DNA from: Clostridiaceae bacterium
GTDB lineage: Bacteria; Bacillota; Clostridia; Clostridiales; Clostridiaceae
Assembly: GCA_902363375.1 (NCBI GenBank)
Contig: CABIZX010000001.1
Coordinates: forward strand, 496,001-560,000
Length of the DNA: 64,000 nt
Direction: 5' to 3'
Part shown: positions 35,618 to 45,674 of the stretch, in pieces
Layout of the letters: every line of letters begins with the position of its first letter
Position numbering within the stretch: the first letter of the stretch is position 1
Translations under genes and position numbers: made by a program
Notes under the pieces: model-generated
The model's database searches: none
What the model saw: only the letters and a program-made list of their open reading frames with translations
What the model was told of the DNA's origin: nothing

Positions 35618-36061
35618 ATGTCTAATGAAAAAATTGAAAATTTGAAACTTATTCTAAAAGAAAAGGGCTATAAATTGACACCTCAAAGAAGGTCTATACT
35701 TGATGAAATTATTAGAAACGAAGGTAGCCACTTAACCACAGAAGAAATATATGATTTAGTAAAGGTTAATTGTCCTGAAATTGGACTTGCAACTGTATAT
35801 AGAACAGTTCAATTATTAGAAGAGATGGGTGTTCTATATAAGCTTGATTTAGATGATGGGTGCAGTAGATATGAACTTTGTGATGAAGATGAAAGTCATC
35901 AACATCATCATTTGATTTGTCAAAATTGTGGTAAAGTCATTGAGGTTGAAGGAGATCTTTTAGAGGAGTTAGAGCAAATAATAGAAAAAAAATATAATTT
36001 TAAGATTAAAAATCATAGCTTAAAATTCTATGGAATTTGTGATAATTGCTCTTTACAATAA
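35618..36061 (+). CDS. fur: Fur-family metalloregulator
   Basis: 147 residues. Winged helix at 15-85 with TPQRRSILDEI and ATVYRTVQLLEEMGV; metal-binding HQHHHLICQNCG around residue 90-100 and CDNC near the end, which form the structural Cys4 zinc site. The overall pattern is closer to Fur than to PerR by eye, but the metal or peroxide sensed cannot be settled from sequence. The stretch before it ends with a GGAAGGAG ribosome binding site. In the same order as in other clostridia (DUF1292, fur, rnjA). Confidence 0.88.
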   Translation: MSNEKIENLKLILKEKGYKLTPQRRSILDEIIRNEGSHLTTEEIYDLVKVNCPEIGLATVYRTVQLLEEMGVLYKLDLDDGCSRYELCDEDESHQHHHLICQNCGKVIEVEGDLLEELEQIIEKKYNFKIKNHSLKFYGICDNCSLQ

Positions 36062-36208
36062 TATAATAAATTTCTTCTTAAATTATTATCTAAAGATATG
36101 AGTATACGTATCTTAAACCTTAAGAATGTTATAATATTAGGGGCATAAACCAATAAGAAGTTTTATTATTAGTAAAGATGTTATATAAAATAAGTCTATT
36201 CTATAAAG

Positions 36209-36305
36209 ATTTAATTTTGATTTAAAATTAAATTTTTATATGCTTAGATTAAGTTATTGTGCTCAAAAAACTTTATCTTTCATGTTAATAAAGTTATACA
36301 GAGCA
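36209..36305 (+). promoter_or_regulatory. structured leader of the RNase J gene
   Basis: An AT-only hairpin ATTTAATTTT/AAAATTAAAT (36209-36233) with T-run, then a bipartite hairpin: TGCTC/GAGCA (36260-36264, 36301-36305) enclosing ACTTTAT/ATAAAGT (36270-36276, 36288-36294). TATAAT near 36131 may be the promoter -10. No gene lies in 36062-36339. Confidence 0.4.
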
Positions 36306-36339
36306 TAAGGTGAATTACGGAAAAAAGGAGGGTAGAGTT

Positions 36340-38007
36340 TTGAAAAAAGAAAAAGAGAAGATCAAGATAATTCCGTTAGGGGGATTAAATGAGATAGGTA
36401 AAAACTTAACAGCTATAGAGTATAAAAATGATATAGTTGTTATTGACTGCGGACTAAAGTTTCCAGATGATGAGATGTTAGGAATTGACGTAGTTATACC
36501 AGATGTAACCTATTTGGTTAAGAATATTGATAGGGTAACTGGAATTTTTTTAACCCACGCTCATGAAGATCATATTGGTGCTCTACCATATGTGTTAAAA
36601 CAACTTAATGTTCCTATTTATGGAACTAAACTTACGCTAGGAATTGTAGAGAGTAAGTTAAAAGAACATGCATTACTAGGAGTAGTTGACTTAAGAGAAG
36701 TTAAACCAAAAGATATCATAAAACTTACAAGTGTATCTGTTGAGTTTATTAAAACTAATCATAGTATTGCGGATTCAGTAGCTATAGCTATACACACACC
36801 TTTAGGGGTAGTGCTTCATACTGGAGATTTTAAAATTGACTTTACACCTATAGATGGTAAAGTTGCAGATTTGGCCAGGTTTGCTGAGCTAGGTAAAAAA
36901 GGAGTAACAGTACTTCTTGCCGATAGCACGAATGTAGAAAGACCAGGTTATACTATGTCTGAAAGTATAGTAGGTGAGAGTTTTGAAAAGATTTTTCATG
37001 GTGCGAAGGGAAGAGTTATTGTTGCAACCTTTGCTTCAAATATTCATAGGGTTCAACAGATAATTACGGCTGCTAGTAAGTATGGTAGAAAAGTTGCTCT
37101 TTCAGGAAGAAGTATGGAAAATATAATTGCTGTTGCAATAGAGCTTGGATACATTACTATAGAAGAAGATGCATTAATTAGCATAGATGCTATAGGAAAG
37201 TATCGTGATGACGAAATTGTTATGATAACAACAGGTAGTCAGGGTGAACCTATGGCAGCACTTTCAAGAATGGCAGCTTCTGAGCATAAAAAGGTAAATA
37301 TACAAAAGGGTGACTTAGTAATATTATCTGCAAGTCCAATACCAGGAAATGAAAAACTGGTTTCAAAGGTTATAAACCAATTGTTTAAAAAGGGCGCAGA
37401 GGTAGTGTATGAATCTTTAGCTGAAGTACACGTGTCAGGGCATGCGTGTCAAGAAGAGTTAAAACTTATGCAAGCTTTAGTGAAACCAAGATTCTTTATA
37501 CCAGTACATGGTGAATATAGGCATCTAAAGCAACATGGTGAATTAGCTGTTAAGTTAGGATTACCAGAAAAGAATGTCTATCTAGGAGAAAATGGAGATG
37601 TTATTGAAGTTAGTAGAACGTCTATAAGAAAAGCTGGAACAGTAGCTTCTGGGCAAGTGTTTGTAGATGGTCTTGGAGTAGGTGATGTTGGAAATATTGT
37701 TCTTAGAGATAGAAAGCATCTATCACAAGATGGTATTCTTACAGTTGTAGTTACCATGGGTAAAGATTCTGGAAGCGTTATTGCAGGACCGGATATAATT
37801 TCAAGAGGTTTTGTATATGTTAGAGAATCAGAAGATTTAATGGAAAAAGCTAGAGAAGTTGTGAGAGAGGCTCTTGCAGAGTGCGAAGAAAAACACATTA
37901 CAGAATGGCCTACTATAAAGGCTACTATTAGAGAAGCTCTTAGAGAGTATCTATATGAAAAGACTAAGAGACGTCCAATGATCTTACCTATAATTATGGA
38001 AGTTTAA
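36340..38007 (+). CDS. rnjA: ribonuclease J
   Basis: 555 residues from TTG 36340 (AAGGAGGG eight bases upstream; a GTG at 36310 precedes that site). Metallo-beta-lactamase motifs: THAHEDH (metal and catalytic residues), VLHTGDFK, the beta-CASP domain with the conserved GSQGEP, and SGHACQEEL and HGEYRHL near the domain end. RNase J removes nucleotides from the 5' end of RNA and cuts internally; it replaces RNase E in Firmicutes for mRNA turnover and rRNA maturation. Preceded by a structured leader. Confidence 0.95.
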   Translation: MKKEKEKIKIIPLGGLNEIGKNLTAIEYKNDIVVIDCGLKFPDDEMLGIDVVIPDVTYLVKNIDRVTGIFLTHAHEDHIGALPYVLKQLNVPIYGTKLTLGIVESKLKEHALLGVVDLREVKPKDIIKLTSVSVEFIKTNHSIADSVAIAIHTPLGVVLHTGDFKIDFTPIDGKVADLARFAELGKKGVTVLLADSTNVERPGYTMSESIVGESFEKIFHGAKGRVIVATFASNIHRVQQIITAASKYGRKVALSGRSMENIIAVAIELGYITIEEDALISIDAIGKYRDDEIVMITTGSQGEPMAALSRMAASEHKKVNIQKGDLVILSASPIPGNEKLVSKVINQLFKKGAEVVYESLAEVHVSGHACQEELKLMQALVKPRFFIPVHGEYRHLKQHGELAVKLGLPEKNVYLGENGDVIEVSRTSIRKAGTVASGQVFVDGLGVGDVGNIVLRDRKHLSQDGILTVVVTMGKDSGSVIAGPDIISRGFVYVRESEDLMEKAREVVREALAECEEKHITEWPTIKATIREALREYLYEKTKRRPMILPIIMEV

Positions 38008-38113
38008 TAATTTAGGTTTTTTATCATCATTAATTACATTTATGCAACATTACACAAATAGTAATTAATGATAAATCTATTCTATGTTGGAATTTAATAA
38101 TGTTTTAATAACA

Positions 38114-38188
38114 TTGACTTTTTATCCACATAATATTAGAATTGAAATAGTTAATTTAAATTGGATACTCAAGTATCCAATTTTATTT
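38114..38188 (+). promoter_or_regulatory. typA promoter followed by a terminator-like hairpin
   Basis: TTGACT (38114-38119), 17-nt spacer, TAGAAT (38137-38142). The transcript would begin near 38149 and at once form AAATTGGATACT/AGTATCCAATTTT (38158-38181) followed by TATTTT. It is either an early terminator (attenuator) or a stabilising 5' hairpin, 40 nt before the typA start. Confidence 0.55.
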
Positions 38189-38226
38189 TGGAGTTTATTA
38201 TTAAAATAAAATTTTGGAGGAAAAAT

Positions 38227-40050
38227 ATGAATTTATATACAAGAGAAGATATAAGAAATATTGCTATAATAGCTCACGTTGACCATGGTAAAACAACTTT
38301 GGTGGATGCACTTTTAAAGCAAAGTAAAGTTTTTAGAGAAAATGAAGTAATGCAGGAAAGAGTTATGGACTCAAACGATTTGGAGAGAGAAAGAGGAATA
38401 ACTATTCTTTCAAAAAACACTGCAGTAATGTATAATGGAGTTAAAATAAACATTATAGATACTCCAGGCCACGCTGATTTTGGTGGAGAAGTTGAACGTG
38501 TACTAAAAATGGTAGACAGCGTTTTACTTGTAGTAGATGCCTATGAAGGTGCTATGCCACAAACTAAGTTTGTTCTAAAAAAGGCATTAGAACTTGGATT
38601 AGCTCCAATGGTTGTTATTAATAAAATCGATAGAAAAGATGCAAGACCAGAAGCAGTTATAGATGAGATATTTGACTTGTTTGTAGAATTAGGTGCTACA
38701 GATGAGCAATTAGATTTTAAGGTTATATATGCATCAGCTAGAGAAGGGGTTGCTGTAGCTGAACTTGAGGATGAAGCTACGGATATGATTCCATTATTTG
38801 AAGCTATAATTGAAACAGTACATCCACCAAAAGGGTTCATAGATGAGCCATTACAAATGCTTGTGACATCAATAGATTACAATGAGTATGTTGGTAAAAT
38901 TGGAATAGGTAAGATTGAAAGAGGAATAATTAAAAAGAATCAGACAGTAGCTCAAATGTCAAAAGATGGAAGTAAAAAGAATGTAAAAGTATCTAATGTT
39001 TATGTTTACGATGGACTAAAAAGAGTTGAGGTAGATGAAGCTAAACTTGGTGATATTATAGCTATATCCGGAATCCCAGGTATAAATATAGGAGAAACTA
39101 TAGCTGATGCTGCAAATCCTGAAGCATTACCATTTATAGATATTGACGAACCAACTCTTAGTATGAACTTTATAGTTAATAACTCACCTTTTGCAGGTCA
39201 AGATGGAGAATTTGTTACATCTAGACACTTAAGAGATAGACTTATGAAAGAACTTGAAACTAATGTAAGTTTAAGAGTTGAAGAAACAGACTCAGCAGAC
39301 TCATTTAAAGTTAGTGGAAGAGGAGAACTTCATCTTTCAATTCTTATTGAGACTATGAGAAGAGAAGGGTATGAATTCCAAGTATCTAAGCCATCTGTTA
39401 TATACAAGCATGAAAATGGAGAGCTTTTAGAACCAATGGAAAACTTAACAATGGATGTGCCTGAAGAGTACATGGGTGTTGTTATGGAAAAGATGGGACC
39501 TAGAAAAGCAGAAATGATTAATATGACTAGTGCTGTTAATGGATACACAAGACTAGAATTTAAAGTTCCATCAAGAGGTATAATTGGACTAAGAAATGAG
39601 TTTATGACTGAAACTAGAGGAAATGGAATAATGAATCACGTTTTAGTTGGTTATGAGAAGTATAAAGGCGATATAATGGAAAGAAGTAGAGGATCTTTAG
39701 TTGTATTTGAATCAGGAGAATCTATTGGATATGGATTATTCAATGCACAAGAAAGAGGAAAGTTGTTCATAGGACCAGGAGTACCAGTATATCAAGGTAT
39801 GGTTTGTGGAGAGTGTTCTAGAAATGAAGATATCGAAGTAAATGTATGTAAGAAAAAACATCTTTCAAATACTAGAGCTTCGGGTTCAGATGATGCTTTG
39901 AAATTAATACCAGTATCACCAATGTCATTAGAGCAATGTATAGAGTTTATAGCATCTGATGAACTTGTAGAGGTTACTCCTAAAACTATAAGAATTAGGA
40001 AGAAAATACTAGACCCAACTTTAAGAAAGAGGGCAGCATTAAAGAAATAA
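38227..40050 (+). CDS. typA: ribosome-associated GTPase TypA/BipA
   Basis: 607 residues from ATG 38227 (TTTGGAGG upstream; the frame is open further up but without a ribosome binding site). G motifs: AHVDHGKTT (G1), GITI (G2), DTPGH (G3), NKID (G4) and a SA(R) G5. EF-G-like domains III and V and the TypA C-terminal domain (RGSLVVFESGESIGYG) follow. A translational GTPase that helps 50S assembly and growth under stress or cold. Confidence 0.96.
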   Translation: MNLYTREDIRNIAIIAHVDHGKTTLVDALLKQSKVFRENEVMQERVMDSNDLERERGITILSKNTAVMYNGVKINIIDTPGHADFGGEVERVLKMVDSVLLVVDAYEGAMPQTKFVLKKALELGLAPMVVINKIDRKDARPEAVIDEIFDLFVELGATDEQLDFKVIYASAREGVAVAELEDEATDMIPLFEAIIETVHPPKGFIDEPLQMLVTSIDYNEYVGKIGIGKIERGIIKKNQTVAQMSKDGSKKNVKVSNVYVYDGLKRVEVDEAKLGDIIAISGIPGINIGETIADAANPEALPFIDIDEPTLSMNFIVNNSPFAGQDGEFVTSRHLRDRLMKELETNVSLRVEETDSADSFKVSGRGELHLSILIETMRREGYEFQVSKPSVIYKHENGELLEPMENLTMDVPEEYMGVVMEKMGPRKAEMINMTSAVNGYTRLEFKVPSRGIIGLRNEFMTETRGNGIMNHVLVGYEKYKGDIMERSRGSLVVFESGESIGYGLFNAQERGKLFIGPGVPVYQGMVCGECSRNEDIEVNVCKKKHLSNTRASGSDDALKLIPVSPMSLEQCIEFIASDELVEVTPKTIRIRKKILDPTLRKRAALKK

Positions 40051-40074
40051 TATTTCCATTCATGGGGGTGTAAT

Positions 40075-41058
40075 ATGAAGAAAGTTGTAAGCATAATTGT
40101 AATAGTATTGATAACAATACTGGCAGCTGGTGGTTTTTATTACGTTTATGCGACAAAGTCTCCATTAAAGGGTGAAAAAGTGACAATCGTTGTAAATGAA
40201 GGAGATTCTCTTTACAACATATTAGATGCATTAGATAGTCAAGGGCTAATAAAAAATAAGACTCTACTTAAGGTATATATGAAGCTACATGACTCTTCAG
40301 TGGAGCTTGTACCAGGAACTTTCGAGGTAGCAGGAGATTCAAGTTTAGATGAACTGATAGCTATTCTAGAAAATAGAAATAATGAAGGTTCTATATCTGT
40401 AACTATACCAGAGGGATATGACATAGAAAAGACAGCTAGATTATTTGAAGAAAAGGGATTGTTTACTTATGATGAATTTCTAAAAGCAGTAAAGGAATAT
40501 CCAACTCCAGATTATATTCCACAAAAAGAAGGAAGAAGATATGATTTAGAAGGATTTTTATTTCCAGATACATATTTTTTTAATCCAGGAGTTGAACCTA
40601 ATGAGGTTATAGCTACTATGAATAATGCCTTTAATTCTAAAATTAATAGTATTATTCCGGAGAAAGCTAATATTTATGAGATGATAACTATAGCTTCTCT
40701 TATAGAAAATGAAACTAGAGTAGATGAAGAAAGACCATTAGTTTCTTCAGTTATATATAATAGATTGAATAAGGAAATGAAACTACAAATTGACGCTGCA
40801 GTTATATATGCTTTAGGTGAGCATGTAGATACTGTTCTAGATAAGCATTTGGAGGTTGATTCACCTTATAATACTTATAAAAACGTTGGATTACCTTTAG
40901 GACCTATATCCAACCCAGGATTGGCGTCTATTTCTGCAGCGGTTAATCCTGAAAGTACGGACTATCTATTTTATGTTCTAGAAAAAGATAAAACACATCA
41001 TTATTTTACTAATAATGACGTAGACTTTATGAATAAATTAAAAGAATTAGGATATTAA
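40075..41058 (+). CDS. mltG: endolytic transglycosylase MltG
   Basis: 327 residues. One N-terminal membrane helix (about 5-24), a LysM-like part (VTIVVNEGDSLYNIL) and the YceG catalytic domain with the conserved glutamate in SLIENETR and the motif LEGFLFPDTYFF. Cuts nascent peptidoglycan strands at the outer membrane face, ending chain growth. The position in the ruvX-mltG-trmR group is as in B. subtilis (yrrL). GGGGGTG ribosome binding site. Confidence 0.94.
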   Translation: MKKVVSIIVIVLITILAAGGFYYVYATKSPLKGEKVTIVVNEGDSLYNILDALDSQGLIKNKTLLKVYMKLHDSSVELVPGTFEVAGDSSLDELIAILENRNNEGSISVTIPEGYDIEKTARLFEEKGLFTYDEFLKAVKEYPTPDYIPQKEGRRYDLEGFLFPDTYFFNPGVEPNEVIATMNNAFNSKINSIIPEKANIYEMITIASLIENETRVDEERPLVSSVIYNRLNKEMKLQIDAAVIYALGEHVDTVLDKHLEVDSPYNTYKNVGLPLGPISNPGLASISAAVNPESTDYLFYVLEKDKTHHYFTNNDVDFMNKLKELGY

Positions 41059-41079
41059 AATATCAGGTTTAGTATAGTA

Positions 41080-41116
41080 AGTTGTAAGCTCAATAATTTT
41101 GAGCTTATAACTTTAT
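41080..41116 (+). terminator. terminator after mltG
   Basis: AGTTGTAAGCTCAA and TTGAGCTTATAACT, one G-U pair, followed by TTATG; T-run short. Confidence 0.65.
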
Positions 41117-41259
41117 GCTATAAATACACTATAAGAAAATATTATATTTTATGTAATTATTATATGATTAACAAATGGATTATATGACATAGATGATATT
41201 TTTCAAAATTAGTAGATAAATTTAAAATTAAATTATATAGGGATTATATGGAGGAAGAT

Positions 41260-41949
41260 ATGAGCGGTATTACATATGATTATATGGAAAAGTACTTAAG
41301 AGGTCTCATAGGAGATTCTAAGGGAATATTAAAAGAATTAGAAGAATTTGCGGAAGAGAATGCAGTACCTATAGTTCAAAAGGAAACTGCTAGATTAATA
41401 GAATTTATGGTTAGTATAAAAAAACCAAAGAAAATACTTGAACTAGGAACAGCGATAGGATACTCCTCCATTTTAATGTCCTTGGCATCAGAAAATAATG
41501 TTACTATAACTACCATTGAAAGAGATGAAGAAATGGTAACTATAGCAACTAAAAATATAAAAAATGCAGGTTTAGATAATAGAATATCAATAATACAAGG
41601 TGATTGCCTAGAAATTCTTCAAGAGTTAGACGATGAATATGATCTAATTTTTATGGACGCAGGAAAAGGTCACTATAGTGAATTCTTACCTCATTGTATA
41701 AGAATGTTATCAAAGGATGGAATAATCATATCAGATAATGTATTATTTAGAGGAATGGTTGCATGTAAGGACTTGATGATAAAAAGAAAGATTACTATAG
41801 TGAAAAGAATGAAGAAATATATGGATACAATCTCAAAGGATGAAAACTTACTTACAACAGTAATACCAATGGGAGATGGTATAGCACTGACAGTTAGGAG
41901 GAATGAAAATGAAAATGAGAAGACCGGAATTATTAGCTCCAGCAGGTAA
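41260..41949 (+). CDS. trmR: tRNA 5-hydroxyuridine methyltransferase TrmR (O-methyltransferase)
   Basis: 229 residues from ATG 41260, which has GGAGGAAG just upstream (an ATG at 41248 is the longer option). A class I SAM-dependent methyltransferase of the O-methyltransferase 3 family: ILELGTAIGYSS (SAM binding), TTIERDEEM, and LIFMDAGKGHY with the metal-binding Asp. It is the YrrM relative that turns 5-hydroxyuridine 34 into 5-methoxyuridine. The next gene, overlapping it by 41 nt, encodes the U32 protein that makes the hydroxyl group, which supports the call. Confidence 0.85.
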   Translation: MSGITYDYMEKYLRGLIGDSKGILKELEEFAEENAVPIVQKETARLIEFMVSIKKPKKILELGTAIGYSSILMSLASENNVTITTIERDEEMVTIATKNIKNAGLDNRISIIQGDCLEILQELDDEYDLIFMDAGKGHYSEFLPHCIRMLSKDGIIISDNVLFRGMVACKDLMIKRKITIVKRMKKYMDTISKDENLLTTVIPMGDGIALTVRRNENENEKTGIISSSR

Positions 41950-43141
41950 CTTAGAGAAACTTAAAGCAGCAATAAATTTTGGAGCAGATGCAGTATATTT
42001 AGGCGGTAGCAAGCTAAATCTTAGGGCTTTTGCAGATAATTTTAGCAATGAAGAATTATTAGAAGGAATAGAATTTGCTCATTCCAAAGGGAAAAAAGTG
42101 TATGTAACTTTAAATGTATTTCCGCATAATGACGATTTAGAAGGGCTAGAAGATTATCTTAAAGAGTTACATGAAGCAAAAGTAGATGCAATTATAGTTT
42201 CAGACCCAGGTATAATTATGATGGCTAAAGAAACAGTACCAGATATGGAGTTGCATTTAAGTACTCAAGCTAATACAGTTAACTGGAAGACATGCGAATT
42301 TTGGCATAAGATGGGAGTTAAAAGAGTCGTTTTAGCTAGAGAATTATCCCTTGAAGAAGTTAAAAAGGTGCAAGATAAAATACCTGAAACTATGGATTTG
42401 GAAATATTCGTTCATGGTTCTATGTGTATGGCTTATTCAGGAAGATGTCTTATTTCTAACTATATGGTAGGAAGGGACTCTAATAGAGGATCTTGTGCAC
42501 AGCCATGTAGATATAAATATCATCTAGTAGAGGAAAAGCGTGAAGGCGAATATTATCCTATAGTTGAGGATGATAGAGGAACATACATAATGAATTCTAA
42601 GGACTTATGTATGATTGAACACATTCCAGAATTAATGGAAACCGGCGCTTTATCCTTTAAAATAGAAGGTAGAATGAAGAGTACTTACTATGTAGCAAGT
42701 ATTGTTAAAGCTTATAGAGAAGCTATAGATGAATATATAAAATCCCCAGAGAATTATAAATTTAATCCAAGATGGTTAGAGGATTTAAATAAACCTAGTC
42801 ATAGACAATATTATACAGGATTCTATTTAAATGAAGAAAATAAACAAGTTCAAGATAGTTCAGCATATGTAAGAAATTATGATATTGTTGGTGTTGTTAA
42901 GGCTTACGATAAAGAAACTGGAATAGTTACTATTGAACATAGAAATAAAGTGGTGGAGGGAACTCGAGTTGAAGTTTTAAGACCAGTTGGAGAGAATAAA
43001 ATAGTTGTTTTAAAAGACCTTCATGATGAGAAGGGAAATAAAATTGAATCAGCACCTAGTGCAAAAATGATATATACTGCTAAAGTTGATGAAGAATTAG
43101 AAGAAGACGACATTATAATAAAGGCTAAGGAGGAAGTTTAA
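41909..43141 (+). CDS. trhP: U32-family tRNA hydroxylation protein TrhP
   Basis: 410 residues from ATG 41909 (AGGAGG seven bases upstream; ATG 41903 touches it). The U32 signature [20 protein letters not shown] and the [12 protein letters not shown] block with further cysteines in GSCAQPCR, the probable metal or Fe-S ligands, are present. Though long annotated as collagenase-like peptidase U32, this branch hydroxylates uridine 34 of tRNA using prephenate in studied bacteria. Here one gene replaces the yrrN/yrrO pair of B. subtilis. The stop overlaps the udk start by one base (TAATG). Confidence 0.88.
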   Translation: MKMRRPELLAPAGNLEKLKAAINFGADAVYLGGSKLNLRAFADNFSNEELLEGIEFAHSKGKKVYVTLNVFPHNDDLEGLEDYLKELHEAKVDAIIVSDPGIIMMAKETVPDMELHLSTQANTVNWKTCEFWHKMGVKRVVLARELSLEEVKKVQDKIPETMDLEIFVHGSMCMAYSGRCLISNYMVGRDSNRGSCAQPCRYKYHLVEEKREGEYYPIVEDDRGTYIMNSKDLCMIEHIPELMETGALSFKIEGRMKSTYYVASIVKAYREAIDEYIKSPENYKFNPRWLEDLNKPSHRQYYTGFYLNEENKQVQDSSAYVRNYDIVGVVKAYDKETGIVTIEHRNKVVEGTRVEVLRPVGENKIVVLKDLHDEKGNKIESAPSAKMIYTAKVDEELEEDDIIIKAKEEV

Positions 43142-43767
43142 TGAAACGTCCAGTTATAATAGGAATAACAGGTGGAACTGGTTCAGGAAAAAGTACCATT
43201 GCAAAAGAAATATGCAAGAGTTTTGATGAAAATTGCATAGCCATGATAGAGCAAGATTGTTATTATAAGGACCAAAGTTATTTAACAATGGAAGATAGAG
43301 TTAAGACAAACTATGATCATCCATATGCCTTTGATACAACATTATTGGTAAATCATTTAAAGGATTTAATTAACTGGAAAGCTATTGAAAAACCTCAATA
43401 TGATTTTGAAATACATAACAGAAAAAGAGAAACTGTACTTGTAGAACCAAGAGAAATAATAATAGTAGAGGGAATTCTCGTACTTGAAGATGAAGCTCTT
43501 AGGGATATGTTAGATATAAAAATATATGTAGATACTGATGCAGATGTAAGGTTCATAAGAAGATTAGTAAGAGATATTAATGAGAGAGGAAGAACTGTTG
43601 ATTCAGTTATAACTCAATACTTAACGGTAGTTAAGCAAATGCATGAGCAATTTACAGAGAATACTAAGAAATATGCTGATATCATTATACCAGAAGGTGG
43701 ACATAATAAAGTGGCTATAGATGTCATTAAAGGAAATATCCATCAAATTTTAGCAAGGCAAGAGTAG
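43141..43767 (+). CDS. udk: uridine kinase
   Basis: 208 residues. P-loop GGTGSGKST (10-18), the substrate motif QDCYYKD and the YDHPYAFD and YDFEIHNR motifs of uridine/cytidine kinases; the lid arginines are in [15 protein letters not shown]. Phosphorylates uridine and cytidine for salvage. Directly coupled to trhP by TAATG. The order trmR-trhP-udk matches B. subtilis yrrMNO-udk. Ends in front of a hairpin that doubles as the next gene's leader. Confidence 0.95.
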   Translation: MKRPVIIGITGGTGSGKSTIAKEICKSFDENCIAMIEQDCYYKDQSYLTMEDRVKTNYDHPYAFDTTLLVNHLKDLINWKAIEKPQYDFEIHNRKRETVLVEPREIIIVEGILVLEDEALRDMLDIKIYVDTDADVRFIRRLVRDINERGRTVDSVITQYLTVVKQMHEQFTENTKKYADIIIPEGGHNKVAIDVIKGNIHQILARQE

Positions 43768-43797
43768 GCAATCTAATAAGTTTCAAATTTTGGTATT

Positions 43798-43846
43798 AAA
43801 CACCTTTCTTTAGTCAAAGATTATACTAAAGGAGGTGTTTTTATTG
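43798..43846 (+). promoter_or_regulatory. terminator-like hairpin that includes the ribosome binding site of the PBP gene
   Basis: AAACACC-T-TTCTTTAGT (43798-43814, one bulged T) pairs with ACTAAAGGAGGTGTTT (43825-43840), 16 bp, loop 10 nt, then TTTATTGTTT. The right arm contains AAGGAGGTG, the ribosome binding site for the TTG start at 43844, and the T-run leads into that start codon. The hairpin can therefore end udk transcripts or hide the PBP start. Confidence 0.7.
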
Positions 43847-45499
43847 TTTCATAAAAGTAGCAAAAAACAAGTGATAATAAGAAATTATGCATTTCTATTC
43901 ATTATGATAGTAATGTTTATAGGATTGGCTATAAGACTTGTTTATGTTCAACTAATGGAAGGTCCTGCACTTTCAGTATCAGCTAATGAGCAGTATTATT
44001 ATGAAGAGGACATAGACAATATTAATTTTAAGTTACTTGATAGAAATAATGAGAATATTTTTTATAGCCAATTAAAGTACTATGTAGTAATAGATCCAAT
44101 AACTTTTTATACATTAAATGAGGAATCAGCTTTTATTCCAATGAAAAATATTTCATATATATTAAGAAGTCATAATAAAGACTATGATATATCGCTACTT
44201 CAATATGAAATGGAAAATGGAAATAAGCAATATGAAATAGACAAAGAATGTTATGAAAAGTTAAAGTCTATAGAAGGGGTTAGAGGAGTATATGTATATG
44301 AATATACTGAATATAAGAAGAATAATGATTGGAACATAAAAAACATATTAGCCAGTGGGGTGAAGTATTCTGATAACTCTCAGCTGAAAAATGAAGGAAC
44401 TTTAGAAAGAGAAATATATGAGTATACAAAGAATAATAAAAAGAAACAGATAAAGCTCGAGAAAGATGTAAGTGGTAATATAGTTAATGAAGTATTCAAT
44501 GATACTGGAGATAATGTTAATGTAGTTACAACTTTAGATTATAAGATACAAAGTAAAGTAGAAGAAATTTTGAGAAGTAAAAGTTATGAAAAATATGGTC
44601 AAATTGGAGCTATAATAATGGAAAGTGATACAGGTAATATATTATCTATGGCACAAAAGGATGATGGGTTATCTAATGTTAATATCGGAATTCCTAGTGG
44701 TGATGGTTTTTTGCTTGGTTCTACCTTTAAGACTATAGTATATGAAGCTGCATTGGAAAATGGATTAATAGGAGAAGAAGAAAAATTTCACTTGCAGGGA
44801 ATTTTTCCTAAAAGTATAGAAAAGCTAGGTTCTTATAATATGCAGCAAGCTTATATAGCATCATCCAATGATACATTTGCACAAATTGGATGGAAAGTTG
44901 GGATGGATAGAATATATGAACTCTCTAATAGATTAGGATTATTTAATAAGACATTAAATCTTCAGGATGAAAAATGTGGAATTATAGAAGGATATAAAAA
45001 GGAAAATAATTTGGATATTATAACCAATACATCTATAGGTCAAACTGTTAGAGCGACTCCCTTATCCGCATTGGCTATTCCTAATACTGTAGTTAATAGA
45101 GGAAAATATATTCAACCTAAAATTATTGACAAAGTTGTAAATGAAAAAGGAGAAATATTAAAAAAGTATGAGAGTGTATCACGAGATGCATTTAGTGAAA
45201 GAACTGCTAGTATAATTAAAGAAGGCATGCTGGGAGTAGTAAGAGATGAACTAGGAACAGGAACTAATGCTAAAATAGATAATTTAGAAGTTGGAGGTAA
45301 AACAGGAACTACTGAATATTTTGAAGGAGATAAGAAGTGTTCAGATGGATGGTTTACAGGCTTTTTTAATTATAAAAATAAGTATTATTCAATGGTGATA
45401 TACTTGCCACAAATAGAAGATGTGAGTGGAAGTAGTCAGGTGGCATGCTCTGTATTTAAAGATGTAATAGAAAATTTAATTAAGGCGGATTATATATAA
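43844..45499 (+). CDS. class B penicillin-binding protein (transpeptidase)
   Basis: 551 residues from TTG 43844 (a GTG at 43835 lies inside the ribosome binding site). One membrane helix (about 15-37), a non-catalytic domain up to ~220, then the transpeptidase with the three motifs STFK (catalytic Ser293), SSN and KTG (GGKTGTT). No C-terminal PASTA domain. Cross-links peptidoglycan as a partner of a SEDS glycosyltransferase; it could serve elongation, division or spore cortex. The place just upstream of sigK makes a sporulation role possible, but it is not shown. No neighbour suggests which SEDS protein it pairs with. Confidence 0.85.
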   Translation: MFHKSSKKQVIIRNYAFLFIMIVMFIGLAIRLVYVQLMEGPALSVSANEQYYYEEDIDNINFKLLDRNNENIFYSQLKYYVVIDPITFYTLNEESAFIPMKNISYILRSHNKDYDISLLQYEMENGNKQYEIDKECYEKLKSIEGVRGVYVYEYTEYKKNNDWNIKNILASGVKYSDNSQLKNEGTLEREIYEYTKNNKKKQIKLEKDVSGNIVNEVFNDTGDNVNVVTTLDYKIQSKVEEILRSKSYEKYGQIGAIIMESDTGNILSMAQKDDGLSNVNIGIPSGDGFLLGSTFKTIVYEAALENGLIGEEEKFHLQGIFPKSIEKLGSYNMQQAYIASSNDTFAQIGWKVGMDRIYELSNRLGLFNKTLNLQDEKCGIIEGYKKENNLDIITNTSIGQTVRATPLSALAIPNTVVNRGKYIQPKIIDKVVNEKGEILKKYESVSRDAFSERTASIIKEGMLGVVRDELGTGTNAKIDNLEVGGKTGTTEYFEGDKKCSDGWFTGFFNYKNKYYSMVIYLPQIEDVSGSSQVACSVFKDVIENLIKADYI

Positions 45500-45674
45500 T
45501 CAAATTTAATTAAATTTTAATTTAAAAACTAAATTTGGAAATAGAAAGTTTAACTAAGTTTATTTAAGCATATTACATTTTGTAAGTTATTAGGCTTGAA
45601 AAGTATAGTATGCTATTAACATAATATGCCTAAAATTATGAATTTTTTCTATAAATAAATATTTTAATATAGTC

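Noticed and set aside
38019..38072. Hairpin after rnjA as a terminator
   Set aside because: Arms match with a 3-nt bulge but no T-run follows; left uncalled.
38161..38226. 22-codon N-terminal extension of TypA
   Set aside because: It would start within the hairpin, lacks a ribosome binding site, and TypA proteins start at the MNLYTRED-type methionine.
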